Below, one piece after another: positions 53,143 through 62,343 of a stretch of DNA of 64,000 bases. Numbering within the stretch: the stretch's first letter is position 1; every line of letters starts with the position of its first letter. A program made the translations under genes and the position numbers. Source of the stretch: Deltaproteobacteria bacterium (GTDB lineage Bacteria > Desulfobacterota > Desulfobacteria > Desulfobacterales > G020354645); NCBI GenBank assembly GCA_020354645.1, contig CP070652.1, positions 2,935,225 to 2,999,224 on the forward strand. Reading direction: 5' to 3'. The notes below the pieces were generated by a model. That model was not told the DNA's origin and ran no database searches. It was given only the letters and a program-made list of their open reading frames with translations.

Positions 53143-54549
53143 TTATTCGGGGGTCTTCATCTGAGAATCCCGGTTCCCTTCTGTTTTACCCACTGCCACG
53201 AAAGGGTGCAGCATGGCGTTGAATCCATTCGATGTGTTTAGACCACGGACATTCCTCAGTATTCGGATAAATTGACTGACAGTCACTTCTTCAGGTTCAT
53301 GCACCTTGCGCAGCAATTGCAAACTGAAAAATCGAAAAGTTGTTGAGATAATAAAAATAAATTGCAAAGGAATGATTTTTTCGGAAATGAAAAGTATATC
53401 GGCTGAGCTGAGCAGTTTGAGGATCAAACCTGCCAAGATAGGGCTTATGGCTGCCCCAAGACCGGCGATAATATTATGGGTGGATATAAATAGGGCCCGA
53501 CGCTGTTTTGGGGAAATTCGCAAAATTAAATTATTGGTACACAGTTGAATACCGGCCCAGAATCCACCGCCCAAGATATGCAGAAATATTGGAATCACGA
53601 TACTACCGGGTCGAACGAATATCCACATGAAGGGCAGAAAAACCGCCACCCAACTCGAAATCTGTATGATGGCTTTGTTTTTGATCCGGTCCGAAAGTTT
53701 CCCCCATAGCTTCATGGCGGTCAAGTCAGATCCCGATGAAATCATTGCCAGGGTCGATACAAAGCCAAGACTTAAAGTTAAATCCCGCAGCATATAAAGG
53801 GTAAAAAAAGGACTGGCGAAATTGACCGAGAAATTCCAGCAAAGCGAAAAAAGCAATAGCTTACGAAAATTGGCTTCCCGCAGCGGTCCCAAAAGCTTTT
53901 CTCGGAGGGAGGGGGAACTTGCGGACAACTCTTTTTGCGGTTCTGAAATACGGTGCAAAAAGACCAGACTCATCAATCCAGCGAGAATCGCTGTACCGAT
54001 GATGAAACTAAAACCGATAGTTAATCCACCCGGAAAATGCAGCTTGGCAAAATTAAGTAGATTTCCGAAAATAATTATAACGACCATCCCTGCGATACCG
54101 TTTAGCATATTACGGGTTCCAAAAAAGTCGCCGAGACGCCCTTCAGGTATTAGATCCGATGTCCAAGACAGCCAAGATACATAACTGATGGCTGCGAACG
54201 AATGGGATAAAAAAAACAATCCCAAGACTGTGGCGGACTTGGCCGGAAGCGATAGGGCCGGCACAAGAGCAACGATCAGAATGAACACCCACATCAAGCG
54301 GGCAATTGCAGCATTCAAATAGGCAATTCTTTTTCTTTCCCCCTTTTTGGTGATGAAAACCGATGCCGGCAATTGTAAAAGAGTGGCGGCAAATGGGATC
54401 GAAGCCAGCAGGCCGATCAAAGAATCATTCATTCCGAGGTATAGAGCAAAAGCGGTAAGAAACACACCGCCGGTAAGGTTTGCGAATATGGATGCGAAAA
54501 TACCGTCATAAAGAGAATATTTTAGATCTTTATTCTTCAATATTTCCAT
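53143..54549 (-). CDS. Major facilitator superfamily transporter
   Basis: A 468-residue MFS permease with twelve hydrophobic segments. It begins SLYDGIFASIFANLTGGVF and GLLASIPFAATLLQLPAS, has the loop ITKKGERKRIAYLNA in the position of the MFS A-motif, and SWLSWTSDLIPEGRLGDFFG at about 125, typical of the uncharacterised 'PF07690-MFS1 in Desulfobacterota' type. A possible role is drug or solute efflux; no partner gene. C-terminal tail about 60 residues, hydrophilic. Confidence 0.85.
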   Translation of the reverse strand: MEILKNKDLKYSLYDGIFASIFANLTGGVFLTAFALYLGMNDSLIGLLASIPFAATLLQLPASVFITKKGERKRIAYLNAAIARLMWVFILIVALVPALSLPAKSATVLGLFFLSHSFAAISYVSWLSWTSDLIPEGRLGDFFGTRNMLNGIAGMVVIIIFGNLLNFAKLHFPGGLTIGFSFIIGTAILAGLMSLVFLHRISEPQKELSASSPSLREKLLGPLREANFRKLLLFSLCWNFSVNFASPFFTLYMLRDLTLSLGFVSTLAMISSGSDLTAMKLWGKLSDRIKNKAIIQISSWVAVFLPFMWIFVRPGSIVIPIFLHILGGGFWAGIQLCTNNLILRISPKQRRALFISTHNIIAGLGAAISPILAGLILKLLSSADILFISEKIIPLQFIFIISTTFRFFSLQLLRKVHEPEEVTVSQFIRILRNVRGLNTSNGFNAMLHPFVAVGKTEGNRDSQMKTPE

Positions 54550-54751
54550 AAGGCAACTGCAGAAGCGTAAAATACAGGAACCATATCATTGCATCTTACG
54601 GTCTTCAAGATAGACTTACATTAAAATAATAACATGAGATGACTGTTTTTACTCGATTTTGGTATACTATATTATTATCGCCTATTCGATTTTTATAACA
54701 TTTGAATCCTTTTTGCTTATTATTTTAATGTTAGGATTAATTTTACGATGA

Positions 54752-54973
54752 GAAGAAATAACCCTCCGAGGCCGAGTGTTGCCGGTCGATGGTATCAAGA
54801 TGAAAGTTCTGGCCGTATACGGTGCAGGATTCACCTATATGATTTTACCGAAGAAAAATGAAATCGACCTCGACGATCTGCCCGAAGAAGTCCGCAATGC
54901 CATAAACTTAATTCCTATCGAGCAAATCGATGAAGCCCCGAAAGTGTCACTGGCTGCTGAGAGTTTAAATTAA
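54752..54973 (+). pseudogene. C-terminal fragment of a Lon protease
   Basis: About 73 codons with the ending of classical Lon: EEITLRGRVLPVDGIKMKVL, followed by ILPKKNEIDLDDLPEEVRNA and IEQIDEA. These correspond to the S16 region after the catalytic serine (including the catalytic lysine position K in GIKMK) and the final helix of Lon. Upstream in this frame is a TGA at 54749, so the rest of the gene is absent. An intact start is missing. This is a relic of a deleted or displaced lon gene in a region otherwise full of chaperone genes. Confidence 0.8.
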
Positions 54974-55003
54974 GATTCCTAAAAAGCGGATTCAGAAAAA
55001 AGT

Positions 55004-55043
55004 AATGCCGGAACAGGGATTATATTACACCTGTCCCGGCATT
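55004..55043 (-). terminator. Rho-independent terminator of the hsp20 pair
   Basis: On the minus strand the stem AATGCCGGGACAGG / CCTGTTCCGGCATT is closed by a 12-base loop and followed by CTTTTTTCTG. It lies 55 bases after the stop of the second Hsp20 gene. Confidence 0.75.
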
Positions 55044-55098
55044 GCTAAAGCTTGGATTGGGAATCCGACCGTAAACAAAGATCAGACTTCAAAGAAAC

Positions 55099-55509
55099 TT
55101 ATCCCTCTTTAACAGTGATCTGGCGTGGCATAGCTTTTTCAACCTTTGGCAGCGTCAGTCTTAACACACCATCCTGTAGTTGTGCATCGATTTTATTCTG
55201 ATCAATGACTTCAGACAAAGTGAACTGCCGATAGTAATTGCCGACATCATACTCTATCAGAATATCTTCTTCATCGGGTCCTTTAAAAGGCTTGACTTCA
55301 CCAGTCAGCGTGAGGGTGTCATCACGCAGATCTATGGTTAGACCATCTGTTTTGACCCCCGGCAGATCGGCAAGCAGTGCAATTTCTTTTTCGGTTTCGA
55401 AGATATCAACCGCTGGTGTAAAAAGCCTTCCCGGTTTGGTTTGTTCCACGGACGAGGCCACTTCCACTTTCTCTTTGGCCTGCAATTCACTGGTATCGGT
55501 ATCAACCAT
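55099..55509 (-). CDS. Hsp20-family small heat-shock protein
   Basis: A 136-residue small heat-shock protein. The ATG at 55509 is chosen because AAAGGAGG precedes it at eight bases; an upstream ATG at 55530 would include this site. After a 30-residue Glu/Ser-rich arm comes the alpha-crystallin domain: FETEKEIALLADLPGVKTDG, LTIDLRDDTLTLTGEVKPF, and YYRQFTLSEVIDQNKIDAQL, ending VLRLTLPKVEKAMPRQITV. Second gene of a tandem pair with the upstream Hsp20 gene, with a terminator behind. Confidence 0.93.
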   Translation of the reverse strand: MVDTDTSELQAKEKVEVASSVEQTKPGRLFTPAVDIFETEKEIALLADLPGVKTDGLTIDLRDDTLTLTGEVKPFKGPDEEDILIEYDVGNYYRQFTLSEVIDQNKIDAQLQDGVLRLTLPKVEKAMPRQITVKEG

Positions 55510-55554
55510 GGTATTTTCCTCCTTTGCCATTTGAAACGGGCTATAGAGTTTACT

Positions 55555-56010
55555 CTATTTCACCATAATTTGTTTGGGCTTGGCAGCTTCGGCTTTCGGA
55601 ATGGCTACGGTCAGTATGCCATCGCTCAAATTGGCTTCCACTTTATTTACTTCAATATCACCCGGCAAAGCAATAATGCGGTTAAAGCTGCCGGCCTCAC
55701 GCTCTCTCCGGTTGTATTTGACGTTATCGCCCTTGGAAGAAATCTTGCGCTCACCGGATATGGTCAGGTTTCTGCCGGATGCCGAGATGTTCAGCGCTTC
55801 GGCTTTCAGCCCGGGCAACTCGGCTCGAACATAATAATTGTCTTTATCTTCGGTTAAATTGATTAATGGGAAAACGCCGGCGCTCAGCGGACGATAGGTT
55901 CCTCCCATCACCTGTTCAAACAACCGATCCATATCGCGCCGCATGCGTTCCAGGTCTGTAAATGTACTTCTCCATCCAAAATCTGGAAAACTGATCCTTC
56001 TGACAATCAT
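55555..56010 (-). CDS. Hsp20-family small heat-shock protein
   Basis: A 151-residue small heat-shock protein. It opens MIVRRISFPDFGWRSTFTDL, has ERMRRDMDRLFEQVM, and an alpha-crystallin domain YYVRAELPGLKAEALNISAS, NRIIALPGDIEVNKVEANLS, ending LTVAIPKAEAAKPKQIMVK. AAAAAAGGAG lies upstream of the ATG. A short piece of the 5' end of this or a sister gene is duplicated at 59722-59764, upstream of clpB. The intact window has three Hsp20 genes in total. Confidence 0.95.
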   Translation of the reverse strand: MIVRRISFPDFGWRSTFTDLERMRRDMDRLFEQVMGGTYRPLSAGVFPLINLTEDKDNYYVRAELPGLKAEALNISASGRNLTISGERKISSKGDNVKYNRREREAGSFNRIIALPGDIEVNKVEANLSDGILTVAIPKAEAAKPKQIMVK

Positions 56011-56205
56011 GGCTCCAATCTCCTTTTTTAAGATAGAAAAATTGTATTTAAACTATATATTCAATTTAGCTTTTTCTGCCATCCGATCGATATCGGTACG
56101 GTACATTTTTTTAAGAACACCAACGTTTCTTGTGGATAAGTGCATTTAGCGTGCCAAATTTTTAACCTGTTGAAATCACGACCGTATTACTCAATTTGTC
56201 AAGAG

Positions 56206-56273
56206 TGTCCGATATATCCCAATGAATCCATGGTTGTCGTGAGAAGCAGGGATTCATTGGGATATATCGGACA
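56206..56273. repeat. 24-bp perfect inverted repeat with 20-base loop
   Basis: The arm GTCCGATATATCCCAATGAA (from 56207) and its exact complement (to 56272) make a 23-24 bp stem around a 20-base loop. There is no U-tract after either arm, so a terminator is less likely than a relic of a mobile element or an RNA-processing or binding site. Confidence 0.75.
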
Positions 56274-56292
56274 ACGGTGTCCAAAATTAATC

Positions 56293-56552
56293 TTAACAAT
56301 TTGTTTTTATTATAAATTCTGAAATAAGAACTTTTAGTTCCTGAAACGGCATTATCGGAACCTTTAGTTCAGGACCCCAAGATTTCAATATATAGAAGGC
56401 AAACCCATTGAGTAGCGGGATGGCAACAAAAGAGAGGAAGAAGAACAAATAAGTGCCGGTGGGATTATCATTCCCGATACGGCGAAAGGAAAACCGCAGC
56501 GGGGTAAAGTACCGCCGCCGGTCCCGGTAAAATGGGAGAATCCGGTAAACGT
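56293..56552 (-). pseudogene. Membrane-protein remnant downstream of clpB
   Basis: About 85 codons after the clpB stop form an open minus-strand frame without any start codon: [60 protein letters not shown] charged arm followed by one membrane helix and a short tail looks like coding sequence with codon use like neighbours, but the N-terminal part is missing and I do not recognise the family with confidence. It is a probable 5'-truncated fragment, ending at the TAA at 56293-56295. Confidence 0.4.
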
Positions 56553-59168
56553 TTAGTTTATACTATCGTAGCTCACATTGATTTTATTGTCCTTAATATC
56601 AACCCGGATGACGTTCCCTTCGGGAACATCGCCGGCGATCAAGGCTCGGCCGATGCGTGTTTCCAGCTCCCTTTGAATATATCTACGCAGCGGACGCGCA
56701 CCATATACCGGATCATACCCTGATTCGGCAATAAACCGGCGGGCAGCTTCTGTGATTTCCACTTTTATGTTCCGCTCTTCCAAACGCTTAGAGAGGTCTT
56801 TGGTCAACAATCCGACTATCTGCTCAACTTCGCGAAGCGTTAGCGGTTTAAATAAAACAATATCATCGACACGGTTGAGAAATTCCGGGCGAAAGTGCTG
56901 CCTGAGCTCACCCATGACCCTGTTTTTAACGGATTCTTCGATTTCACCTCGATCCGTAACTCCTTCCAGCAGATAATGGGAACCGACATTGCTGGTCATG
57001 ATGATCACGGTGTTCTTGAAATCAACCGTGCGCCCCTGCCCGTCGGTGAGGCGGCCGTCATCAAAAATTTGCAGCAGCACACCAAACACCTCATGGTGAG
57101 CTTTTTCGATTTCGTCGAACAGAATCACGGAATACGGTTTACGGCGCACGGCTTCGGTCAGCTGACCTCCTTCTTCATAACCCACATATCCGGGAGGCGC
57201 TCCGAGCAGTCGCGATACCGTGTGTTTCTCCATATACTCGCTCATGTCAATGCGCACCATGCTTTCTTCGGAGTCAAACAGCGATTGGGCCAGAGTTTTG
57301 GCGAGCTCCGTTTTACCCACGCCCGTTGGACCCAGGAAAATAAATGTCCCAATTGGTCGCCGGGGATCTTTAATGCCGGAGCGTGCCCGGATGACCGCAT
57401 CTGCCACCAGTTGGACTGCTTCGTCCTGTCCGATCACACGTTCATGGAGCACTTCGTCCAGACGCAATATTTTCTCCCGCTCCCCTTCCATCAACCGGGA
57501 AACCGGAATTCCCGTCCAGCGCGAAATGATTTCGGCGATTTCCTCTTCGGTGACTTCTTCTCGGAGCAGGCGTTCGCCCATCTGCTTCTGGGAAATCATT
57601 TCCTCCTCTGTTTTCAACTGTCGCTCCAGATCAGCGAGTTTTCCATATTTTAATTCAGCGGCGCGATTTAGATCATAATGTCTTTCAGCCACCTCGATTT
57701 CATAACGAATCTTTTCGATCTCTTCGCGGATAACCTGGACCTTTTTGATAGCCTCCTTCTCGGCTTCCCACTGAGCACGCATGGTACTGTCATTTTCCCT
57801 GAGATCAGCCAGCTCTTTTTGCAGCGTATTGAGGCGATCCTTGCTGGATCGGTCGCGCTCCTTTTTAAGAGCGGCTTCCTCGATTTCTAGCTGCATTATC
57901 CTCCGGGATACCTCGTCCAGCTCGGTGGGCATGGAATCTATTTCGGTGCGGATCATGGCGCAAGCCTCGTCCACCAAATCAATGGCTTTGTCCGGCAGAA
58001 ATCGGTCACTAACATACCGGTTGGAAAGGGTGGCGGCGGCCACCAGCGCACCATCCTGAATTTTAACACCGTGATGGACCTCATAGCGTTCCTTGATTCC
58101 GCGCAGAATGGAAATGGTGTCTTCCACCGAGGGTTCGGTCACCAGAACCGGTTGAAAACGTCTTTCCAAAGCCTTGTCCTTTTCGATGTATTTGCGGTAC
58201 TCATCCAAGGTGGTGGCCCCGATACAGTGCAGCTCCCCGCGGGCCAACATAGGCTTGAGCATGTTGCCGGCATCAATGGCACCTTCAGCTTTGCCGGCCC
58301 CCACGATAGTGTGAAGCTCATCGATAAACAGCAGGATACCGCCTTCAGATTCTTTGATCTCCTGTAATACTGCTTTGAGGCGTTCTTCGAATTCGCCGCG
58401 GTATTTGGCACCGGCTACCAGTGCGCCCATATCCAGGGCAAAGATCGATTTATCTTTCAATCCTTCCGGTACGTCCTGCCGTACGATTCGGTGGGCCAGT
58501 CCCTCTGCAATCGCTGTTTTACCGACTCCGGGGTCACCGATCAGCACTGGATGGTTCTTAGTTTTGCGGCTGAGAATCCGGATGACCCTGCGAATCTCGC
58601 CATCGCGACCGACGACCGGATCGAGTTTGCCTTTGCGGGCTTCCTGGACCAGATCCCGGCCGTATTTCTGCAATGCTTCGTAAGTACCCTCCGGATCGGC
58701 GCTTGCCACCCGCTGATGGCCACGTACCGAGATCAGAGTTTTCAGCAGGGAATCACGAGTGATGTTAAATTCTTTGAGGACTTTTCCGGCTGGCGTAGTG
58801 CTGCCCTCATCAATAAAAGCCAGCAGGATATGCTCCACCGACACATATTCGTCCTTCAGCTTGCGGGCCTCATCCTGGGCTTTGACCAACAACTTATTAA
58901 GCCTCTGGGTTACATACACTTTGCCGGGCTCGATGCCGGGACCACTGATGCGCGGTTTTTTTTCAAGCTCTTGCTGCAGCCGCTTCCGGAAAGAATCCAC
59001 AGAGATTTCCAACCGCTGCAACAGGCGCGGAAAAAGCCCGTCGGGCTGTTCCGCCAGGGCCAGCAAAAGGTGCTCTCCGTCAACCTCCTGGTGGCGCAAG
59101 TTTATGGCTTTTGTTTGGGCCTCTTGTAGTGCTTCCTGGGATTTGATGGTAAATTTGTTGAGATCCAT
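56553..59168 (-). CDS. clpB: ATP-dependent disaggregase ClpB
   Basis: An 871-residue Hsp104-type disaggregase that works with DnaK and small Hsps to rescue aggregates. The Clp-N domain (1-145), NBD1 with Walker [10 protein letters not shown] (211-219) and Walker B LLFIDELH, the coiled-coil middle domain (about 410-530), and NBD2 with GPTGVGKTE and [11 protein letters not shown] are all present. Length and motifs are normal. A degraded cbpM-like gene lies 23 bases upstream on the same strand, the order usual in dnaJ-cbpM-clpB operons, while the DnaJ partner is missing. Confidence 0.97.
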   Translation of the reverse strand: MDLNKFTIKSQEALQEAQTKAINLRHQEVDGEHLLLALAEQPDGLFPRLLQRLEISVDSFRKRLQQELEKKPRISGPGIEPGKVYVTQRLNKLLVKAQDEARKLKDEYVSVEHILLAFIDEGSTTPAGKVLKEFNITRDSLLKTLISVRGHQRVASADPEGTYEALQKYGRDLVQEARKGKLDPVVGRDGEIRRVIRILSRKTKNHPVLIGDPGVGKTAIAEGLAHRIVRQDVPEGLKDKSIFALDMGALVAGAKYRGEFEERLKAVLQEIKESEGGILLFIDELHTIVGAGKAEGAIDAGNMLKPMLARGELHCIGATTLDEYRKYIEKDKALERRFQPVLVTEPSVEDTISILRGIKERYEVHHGVKIQDGALVAAATLSNRYVSDRFLPDKAIDLVDEACAMIRTEIDSMPTELDEVSRRIMQLEIEEAALKKERDRSSKDRLNTLQKELADLRENDSTMRAQWEAEKEAIKKVQVIREEIEKIRYEIEVAERHYDLNRAAELKYGKLADLERQLKTEEEMISQKQMGERLLREEVTEEEIAEIISRWTGIPVSRLMEGEREKILRLDEVLHERVIGQDEAVQLVADAVIRARSGIKDPRRPIGTFIFLGPTGVGKTELAKTLAQSLFDSEESMVRIDMSEYMEKHTVSRLLGAPPGYVGYEEGGQLTEAVRRKPYSVILFDEIEKAHHEVFGVLLQIFDDGRLTDGQGRTVDFKNTVIIMTSNVGSHYLLEGVTDRGEIEESVKNRVMGELRQHFRPEFLNRVDDIVLFKPLTLREVEQIVGLLTKDLSKRLEERNIKVEITEAARRFIAESGYDPVYGARPLRRYIQRELETRIGRALIAGDVPEGNVIRVDIKDNKINVSYDSIN

Positions 59169-59191
59169 TGCTGTAACCTCCTGAAAATCAT

Positions 59192-59409
59192 CTAAACTTG
59201 TTTCTCCAATTCGCGAGTTCTGGCCTCCAGTTCCTCAAGCCGTTCATCAGTTTCCAGATCTTTTGCGGATGGATCAAACAGGCCAAGATTGATAAAACGC
59301 TCGATCAAACCCGGATGAACCTTACATCGAATTTTTATATCATTAATTCTGAGATTTGGAAACCCACCCCTTTTACCCTTTAAACAAATCAGGGAATACT
59401 CTTTTTCAC
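59192..59409 (-). pseudogene. CbpM-like chaperone modulator, frameshifted at the start
   Basis: Minus-strand frame of about 72 codons resembling the chaperone-modulating MerR-like protein CbpM: EYSLICLKGKRGGFPNLRIN, then HPGLIERFINLGLFDPSAKD and [17 protein letters not shown]. The start is damaged: the run GTGAAAAAGAG behind AAAGGAG would give M-K-K-E-Y-S in one frame with one more A; as it is, no valid start codon is in frame. The C-terminus is shorter than usual. The element at 59425 begins directly upstream, where dnaJ/cbpA would be expected. CbpM inhibits the DnaJ-like CbpA; the function here is probably lost. Confidence 0.65.
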
Positions 59410-59424
59410 GGGCACTGCTCCTTT

Positions 59425-59654
59425 ATATAAATGAGGGGTCGGGGTGTTTTTTTCACGGCAAGATGATCGCCCCGGTGCTTCCGATGGGCAGAGGGCTATT
59501 GCCGCCGAGAAAGGCAAAATACGTCGTCGGTTCTGGTTGGCGTGAAAGTTTTAACTAGCCGGCAGTAAAATGAAAGGCAGTTGCCGCTGTCAGGCTTGGC
59601 AGGCAACAACCCGGCATCTTGCCGTGAAAAAAATACCCCGACTCCTCGTATAAA
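59425..59654. mobile_element. MITE-like element, family D copy 2 (230 bp)
   Basis: Inverted ends of about 45 bases: TATAAATGAGGGGTCGGGGT at the left against ACCCCGACTCCTCGTATAAA (to 59654), then TTTTTTTCACGGCAAGATG against CATCTTGCCGTGAAAAAAA. The outer 25 bases are shared with copies 52792 and 63833, but the interior is different, so it is another subfamily. It stands between the cbpM-like gene and the hsp20 relic, on the former site of a dnaJ-type gene. Confidence 0.75.
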
Positions 59655-59721
59655 CATAATTTAGGCTTGCAAGTATACTCTTCAAATTTCGATAAGACCT
59701 AATCTGAAGTCATCTAGTTTC

Positions 59722-59764
59722 CAGCATACGTTCCAGGTCTGTAAATGCACTTCTCCATCCAAAA
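59722..59764 (-). pseudogene. Relic of an hsp20 5' end
   Basis: Forty or so bases matching the 5' coding part of the Hsp20 gene at 55555-56010 almost exactly: GCATACGTTCCAGGTCTGTA and CACTTCTCCATCCAAAAT differ by only two bases from 55940-55980. Both copies have the same orientation, so they form a direct repeat about 3.8 kb apart. Confidence 0.75.
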
Positions 59765-59822
59765 TATTGTATGATTCGGGATCATTGGAGAATGGATAAA
59801 TAAAAGGGAGAAAAGATATGCA

Positions 59823-61214
59823 TTAGGTTTTGAAGATTTCTTTGCGAATTTCGTATTTCAACATCAACTTATTTAACTGACGGGTAGTAATGCCGGCTTC
59901 ATCTGCAGAGACTTTTACCTTTCCCCTGTTTCTCGATAGAAGTTCCTTGAGATACTGCCTTTCAAATTCTTTAACCGCTTGTTTTCTGGCTTCAGCACGT
60001 GTTGTATCCGGGTGAATCGGTAATATGGTGCTTGTGGGATCTTTCTCGAATAGCTCCTCGGGAAAGTTTTCGGGTGTTAAAACCGGTGTGGATTCTAGCA
60101 GGTAGGCTCTTTCCATAAGGTTTTCCAGCTCACGGATGTTGCCCGGCCAGGAATATTTTTTCAGGGCTGCAGTGACGGCTGGATGGATTTGATTGATTTT
60201 TTTGCCATACTCACTGTTAAGCCTTTTCAAAATGATGTTGCTTAGATAAGGGATATCATCATGTCGCTCTCTCAAGGGAGGTACTTCGATGGGAAAAACG
60301 TTGAGCCGGTAATAAAGATCCTTTCTGAAGGTACCGTTTTCACTCTTCTGTTGGAGATCGGTGTTGGTGGCGGCAATAACACGGGCATCAGACGTAACCG
60401 TTATTTCGCTGCCTACGGGACTGTATGTTCCATCCTGCAAAACCTGCAACAGCTTAATCTGCGATTCCGGAGAAATGGTACCAATCTCATCTAAAAAGAT
60501 CGTCCCCCCCTTGGCGATTTCAAATTTTCCCAGTTTTTTCCGATGCGCACCGGTAAATGAACCCTTTTCGTGGCCGAACAATTCGCTTTCCAGCAGCGTA
60601 TCCGGGATCGCGCCGCAATGCACGCTGATGAACTGGTTATTCCGCCGTTGGCTGTGAATGTGGATTAAACGGGCCAACACCCCTTTGCCGGATCCGGTCT
60701 CACCGCTGATTAAAATCGTGGCTTTAGTCGGGGCCACCGCACGGATTTTTTCATATAATTTGCGCATGGCGGTATTCTCGGTACGAACCAGATCCAATGT
60801 ATCCGTTTGCCAGAACTTGTCTCTTAAATAATCAAGTTCTAAGTCTTTGATGGTGGATTCTTCAGCAGATTTTACGACCAAGCGCACTTCTTCTGCATTG
60901 ATAGGAAAGAGAATGCAATCGCTGGCGCCGGCCTTTAAGAGTTTAACTGTTTTTCGCATCCACTCCGGCGGCGTCATCAGAATTACTTGCGCATTGGGGT
61001 ATAGATTGATGAAGGGATCTAAGGCTTCTTGATAATCTTCGGAATCGGAGAAAAGTTCGGTGTCTATGAAGGTCAATTGGTGTTTTCTGTTTCCGAGAAT
61101 ATTGACCGCCGTCTCCCGGCTGTCGGTATTATCGACGGTGTATTCCGGGCCCAGTGCGGAAAAGATTTGCTTGCTGTGTTCTTCGGCAGAGGAAACGACC
61201 AGAACAGATCGCAT
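59823..61214 (-). CDS. Sigma-54-dependent activator with degenerate receiver domain
   Basis: A 463-residue bacterial enhancer-binding protein. The N-terminal receiver (1-120) keeps a likely phospho-aspartate D51 (LTFIDTELF), but the acidic pair near residue 8 reads SS and the late Lys-Pro motif reads FP, so phosphorylation is doubtful. The AAA+ domain has Walker A GETGSGKG (171-178), the loop GSFTGA (218-223) instead of GAFTGA, Walker B IFLDEIG (239-245) and YYRLNVFPIEVPPLRER. A Fis-type helix-turn-helix lies at the end (KVSADEAGITTRQLNKLML). No histidine kinase is adjacent. Target promoters are unknown. Confidence 0.9.
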   Translation of the reverse strand: MRSVLVVSSAEEHSKQIFSALGPEYTVDNTDSRETAVNILGNRKHQLTFIDTELFSDSEDYQEALDPFINLYPNAQVILMTPPEWMRKTVKLLKAGASDCILFPINAEEVRLVVKSAEESTIKDLELDYLRDKFWQTDTLDLVRTENTAMRKLYEKIRAVAPTKATILISGETGSGKGVLARLIHIHSQRRNNQFISVHCGAIPDTLLESELFGHEKGSFTGAHRKKLGKFEIAKGGTIFLDEIGTISPESQIKLLQVLQDGTYSPVGSEITVTSDARVIAATNTDLQQKSENGTFRKDLYYRLNVFPIEVPPLRERHDDIPYLSNIILKRLNSEYGKKINQIHPAVTAALKKYSWPGNIRELENLMERAYLLESTPVLTPENFPEELFEKDPTSTILPIHPDTTRAEARKQAVKEFERQYLKELLSRNRGKVKVSADEAGITTRQLNKLMLKYEIRKEIFKT

Positions 61215-61401
61215 TTTATATTTGGGGGATAAAAGTTACACTTGAATTATTTCAACCGATGACCCACTGATCGTTTTCATACTAGCCGTAAGTTTGAATG
61301 TCAATATGACTCTAATTATTTTATCCATAAATTCAGTTAATCCATTTTATCTCCCTTTCAATCATGGCACTTACTGGATAAACAATTTTGGGTCAATATA
61401 A

Positions 61402-61842
61402 TCATCCTAATTCGAAGAAGGATCGCACCCTGGCGATCATTTGCCTTTCAGTCATTTTATCCTGCGCTTCCACCTTTACGATTTTTTGCGCCAATGCTTT
61501 CGATTTTTCGATTTCTTTTATAAATTCCTTTTTTGCTTCACCGGGACCCATAATCAAAGTCTTATCAGCTTGTTGTATGGTTTTTATCAATTCGCGGTAG
61601 TATTTTTTAAGCTGTTGCTTACGGCGATCCTCCATTTTACCATCCACCGCAACTTCCTGCGGTCCCCATGGCGTTTTGCGGGTTCGTGATCCCCCGGAAA
61701 GTCGAACGAGACGCTCAACATCTGAGACTATTCTGGTGGTCGTTTCCGCCTCCTGTTGTTTTTCATGTTTGTGTTCGGCCTTTGCAATAGTGACGATGTA
61801 GGCCTTTTTGTGATCCACCCAGATTCCGGCAAATTTTTTCAT
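61402..61842 (-). CDS. Conserved small protein resembling the eRF1/pelota C-terminal domain
   Basis: A 146-residue soluble protein. It starts MKKFAGIWVDHKKAYIVTIA, has RTRKTPWGPQEVAVDGKMED in the middle, then ERRKQQLKKYYRELI-like helix and LIMGPGEAKKEFIKEIEKSK, which resembles the GPGEAK segment of archaeal/eukaryal eRF1 and pelota C-terminal domains and of bacterial proteins with that fold; it ends with KMTERQMIARVRSFFELG. Related single-domain proteins occur in Desulfobacterota. A role at ribosomes is possible by fold only; I do not claim one. Confidence 0.55.
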   Translation of the reverse strand: MKKFAGIWVDHKKAYIVTIAKAEHKHEKQQEAETTTRIVSDVERLVRLSGGSRTRKTPWGPQEVAVDGKMEDRRKQQLKKYYRELIKTIQQADKTLIMGPGEAKKEFIKEIEKSKALAQKIVKVEAQDKMTERQMIARVRSFFELG

Positions 61843-62343
61843 TTTTTCTCACACCTTTACTTTATTTTTACCTTTAGATTGACCGGTTTGCTTCAATACC
61901 CACCCATCTGCTGTCTTAGAAATCATAAAAGCAAGCGTTATGCCAGATTTCTCCTAAATCATCGGATCTCACCATATACCAGTGTTATGGATATGACAAC
62001 CTCTTGAAATCATAATAATAAATCCATGCTCGCAGTTGACTGTTCGGTATAAAAGAACAAAGTGGCCGCGGCCCTGTAAAACAGATGGTGGTCCAATGAA
62101 GAACTTCAGGTTCCGATTATTACGGTAAAAGAATTATCAATTCCCTTTTTGGGGATTCCTACACCGCGGTGGAATAAAGGTCAACAAACAAATCATGTGA
62201 TTTTAACCGCTTAATATTTGGCATACGAATTGCTGTAACATTAAATGGGAATCCCGTATTGATCATAAAAATAATGGGAGCGAATACCCATTTTGTTTTG
62301 GCCGAGAAAATATTTTGGCAATGTGTGATTACTCTTCTTAGAA
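61843..62343. other. Non-coding stretch
   Basis: About 500 AT-rich bases. Short frames exist on both strands (for instance 62159-62386 minus) but none shows convincing similarity or a ribosome site. No repeat of the window's families except at its right end. Confidence 0.4.

Noticed and set aside
56895..59129. Several long plus-strand frames opposite clpB
   Set aside because: Mirror frames of a GC-biased, strongly conserved gene; no family similarity.
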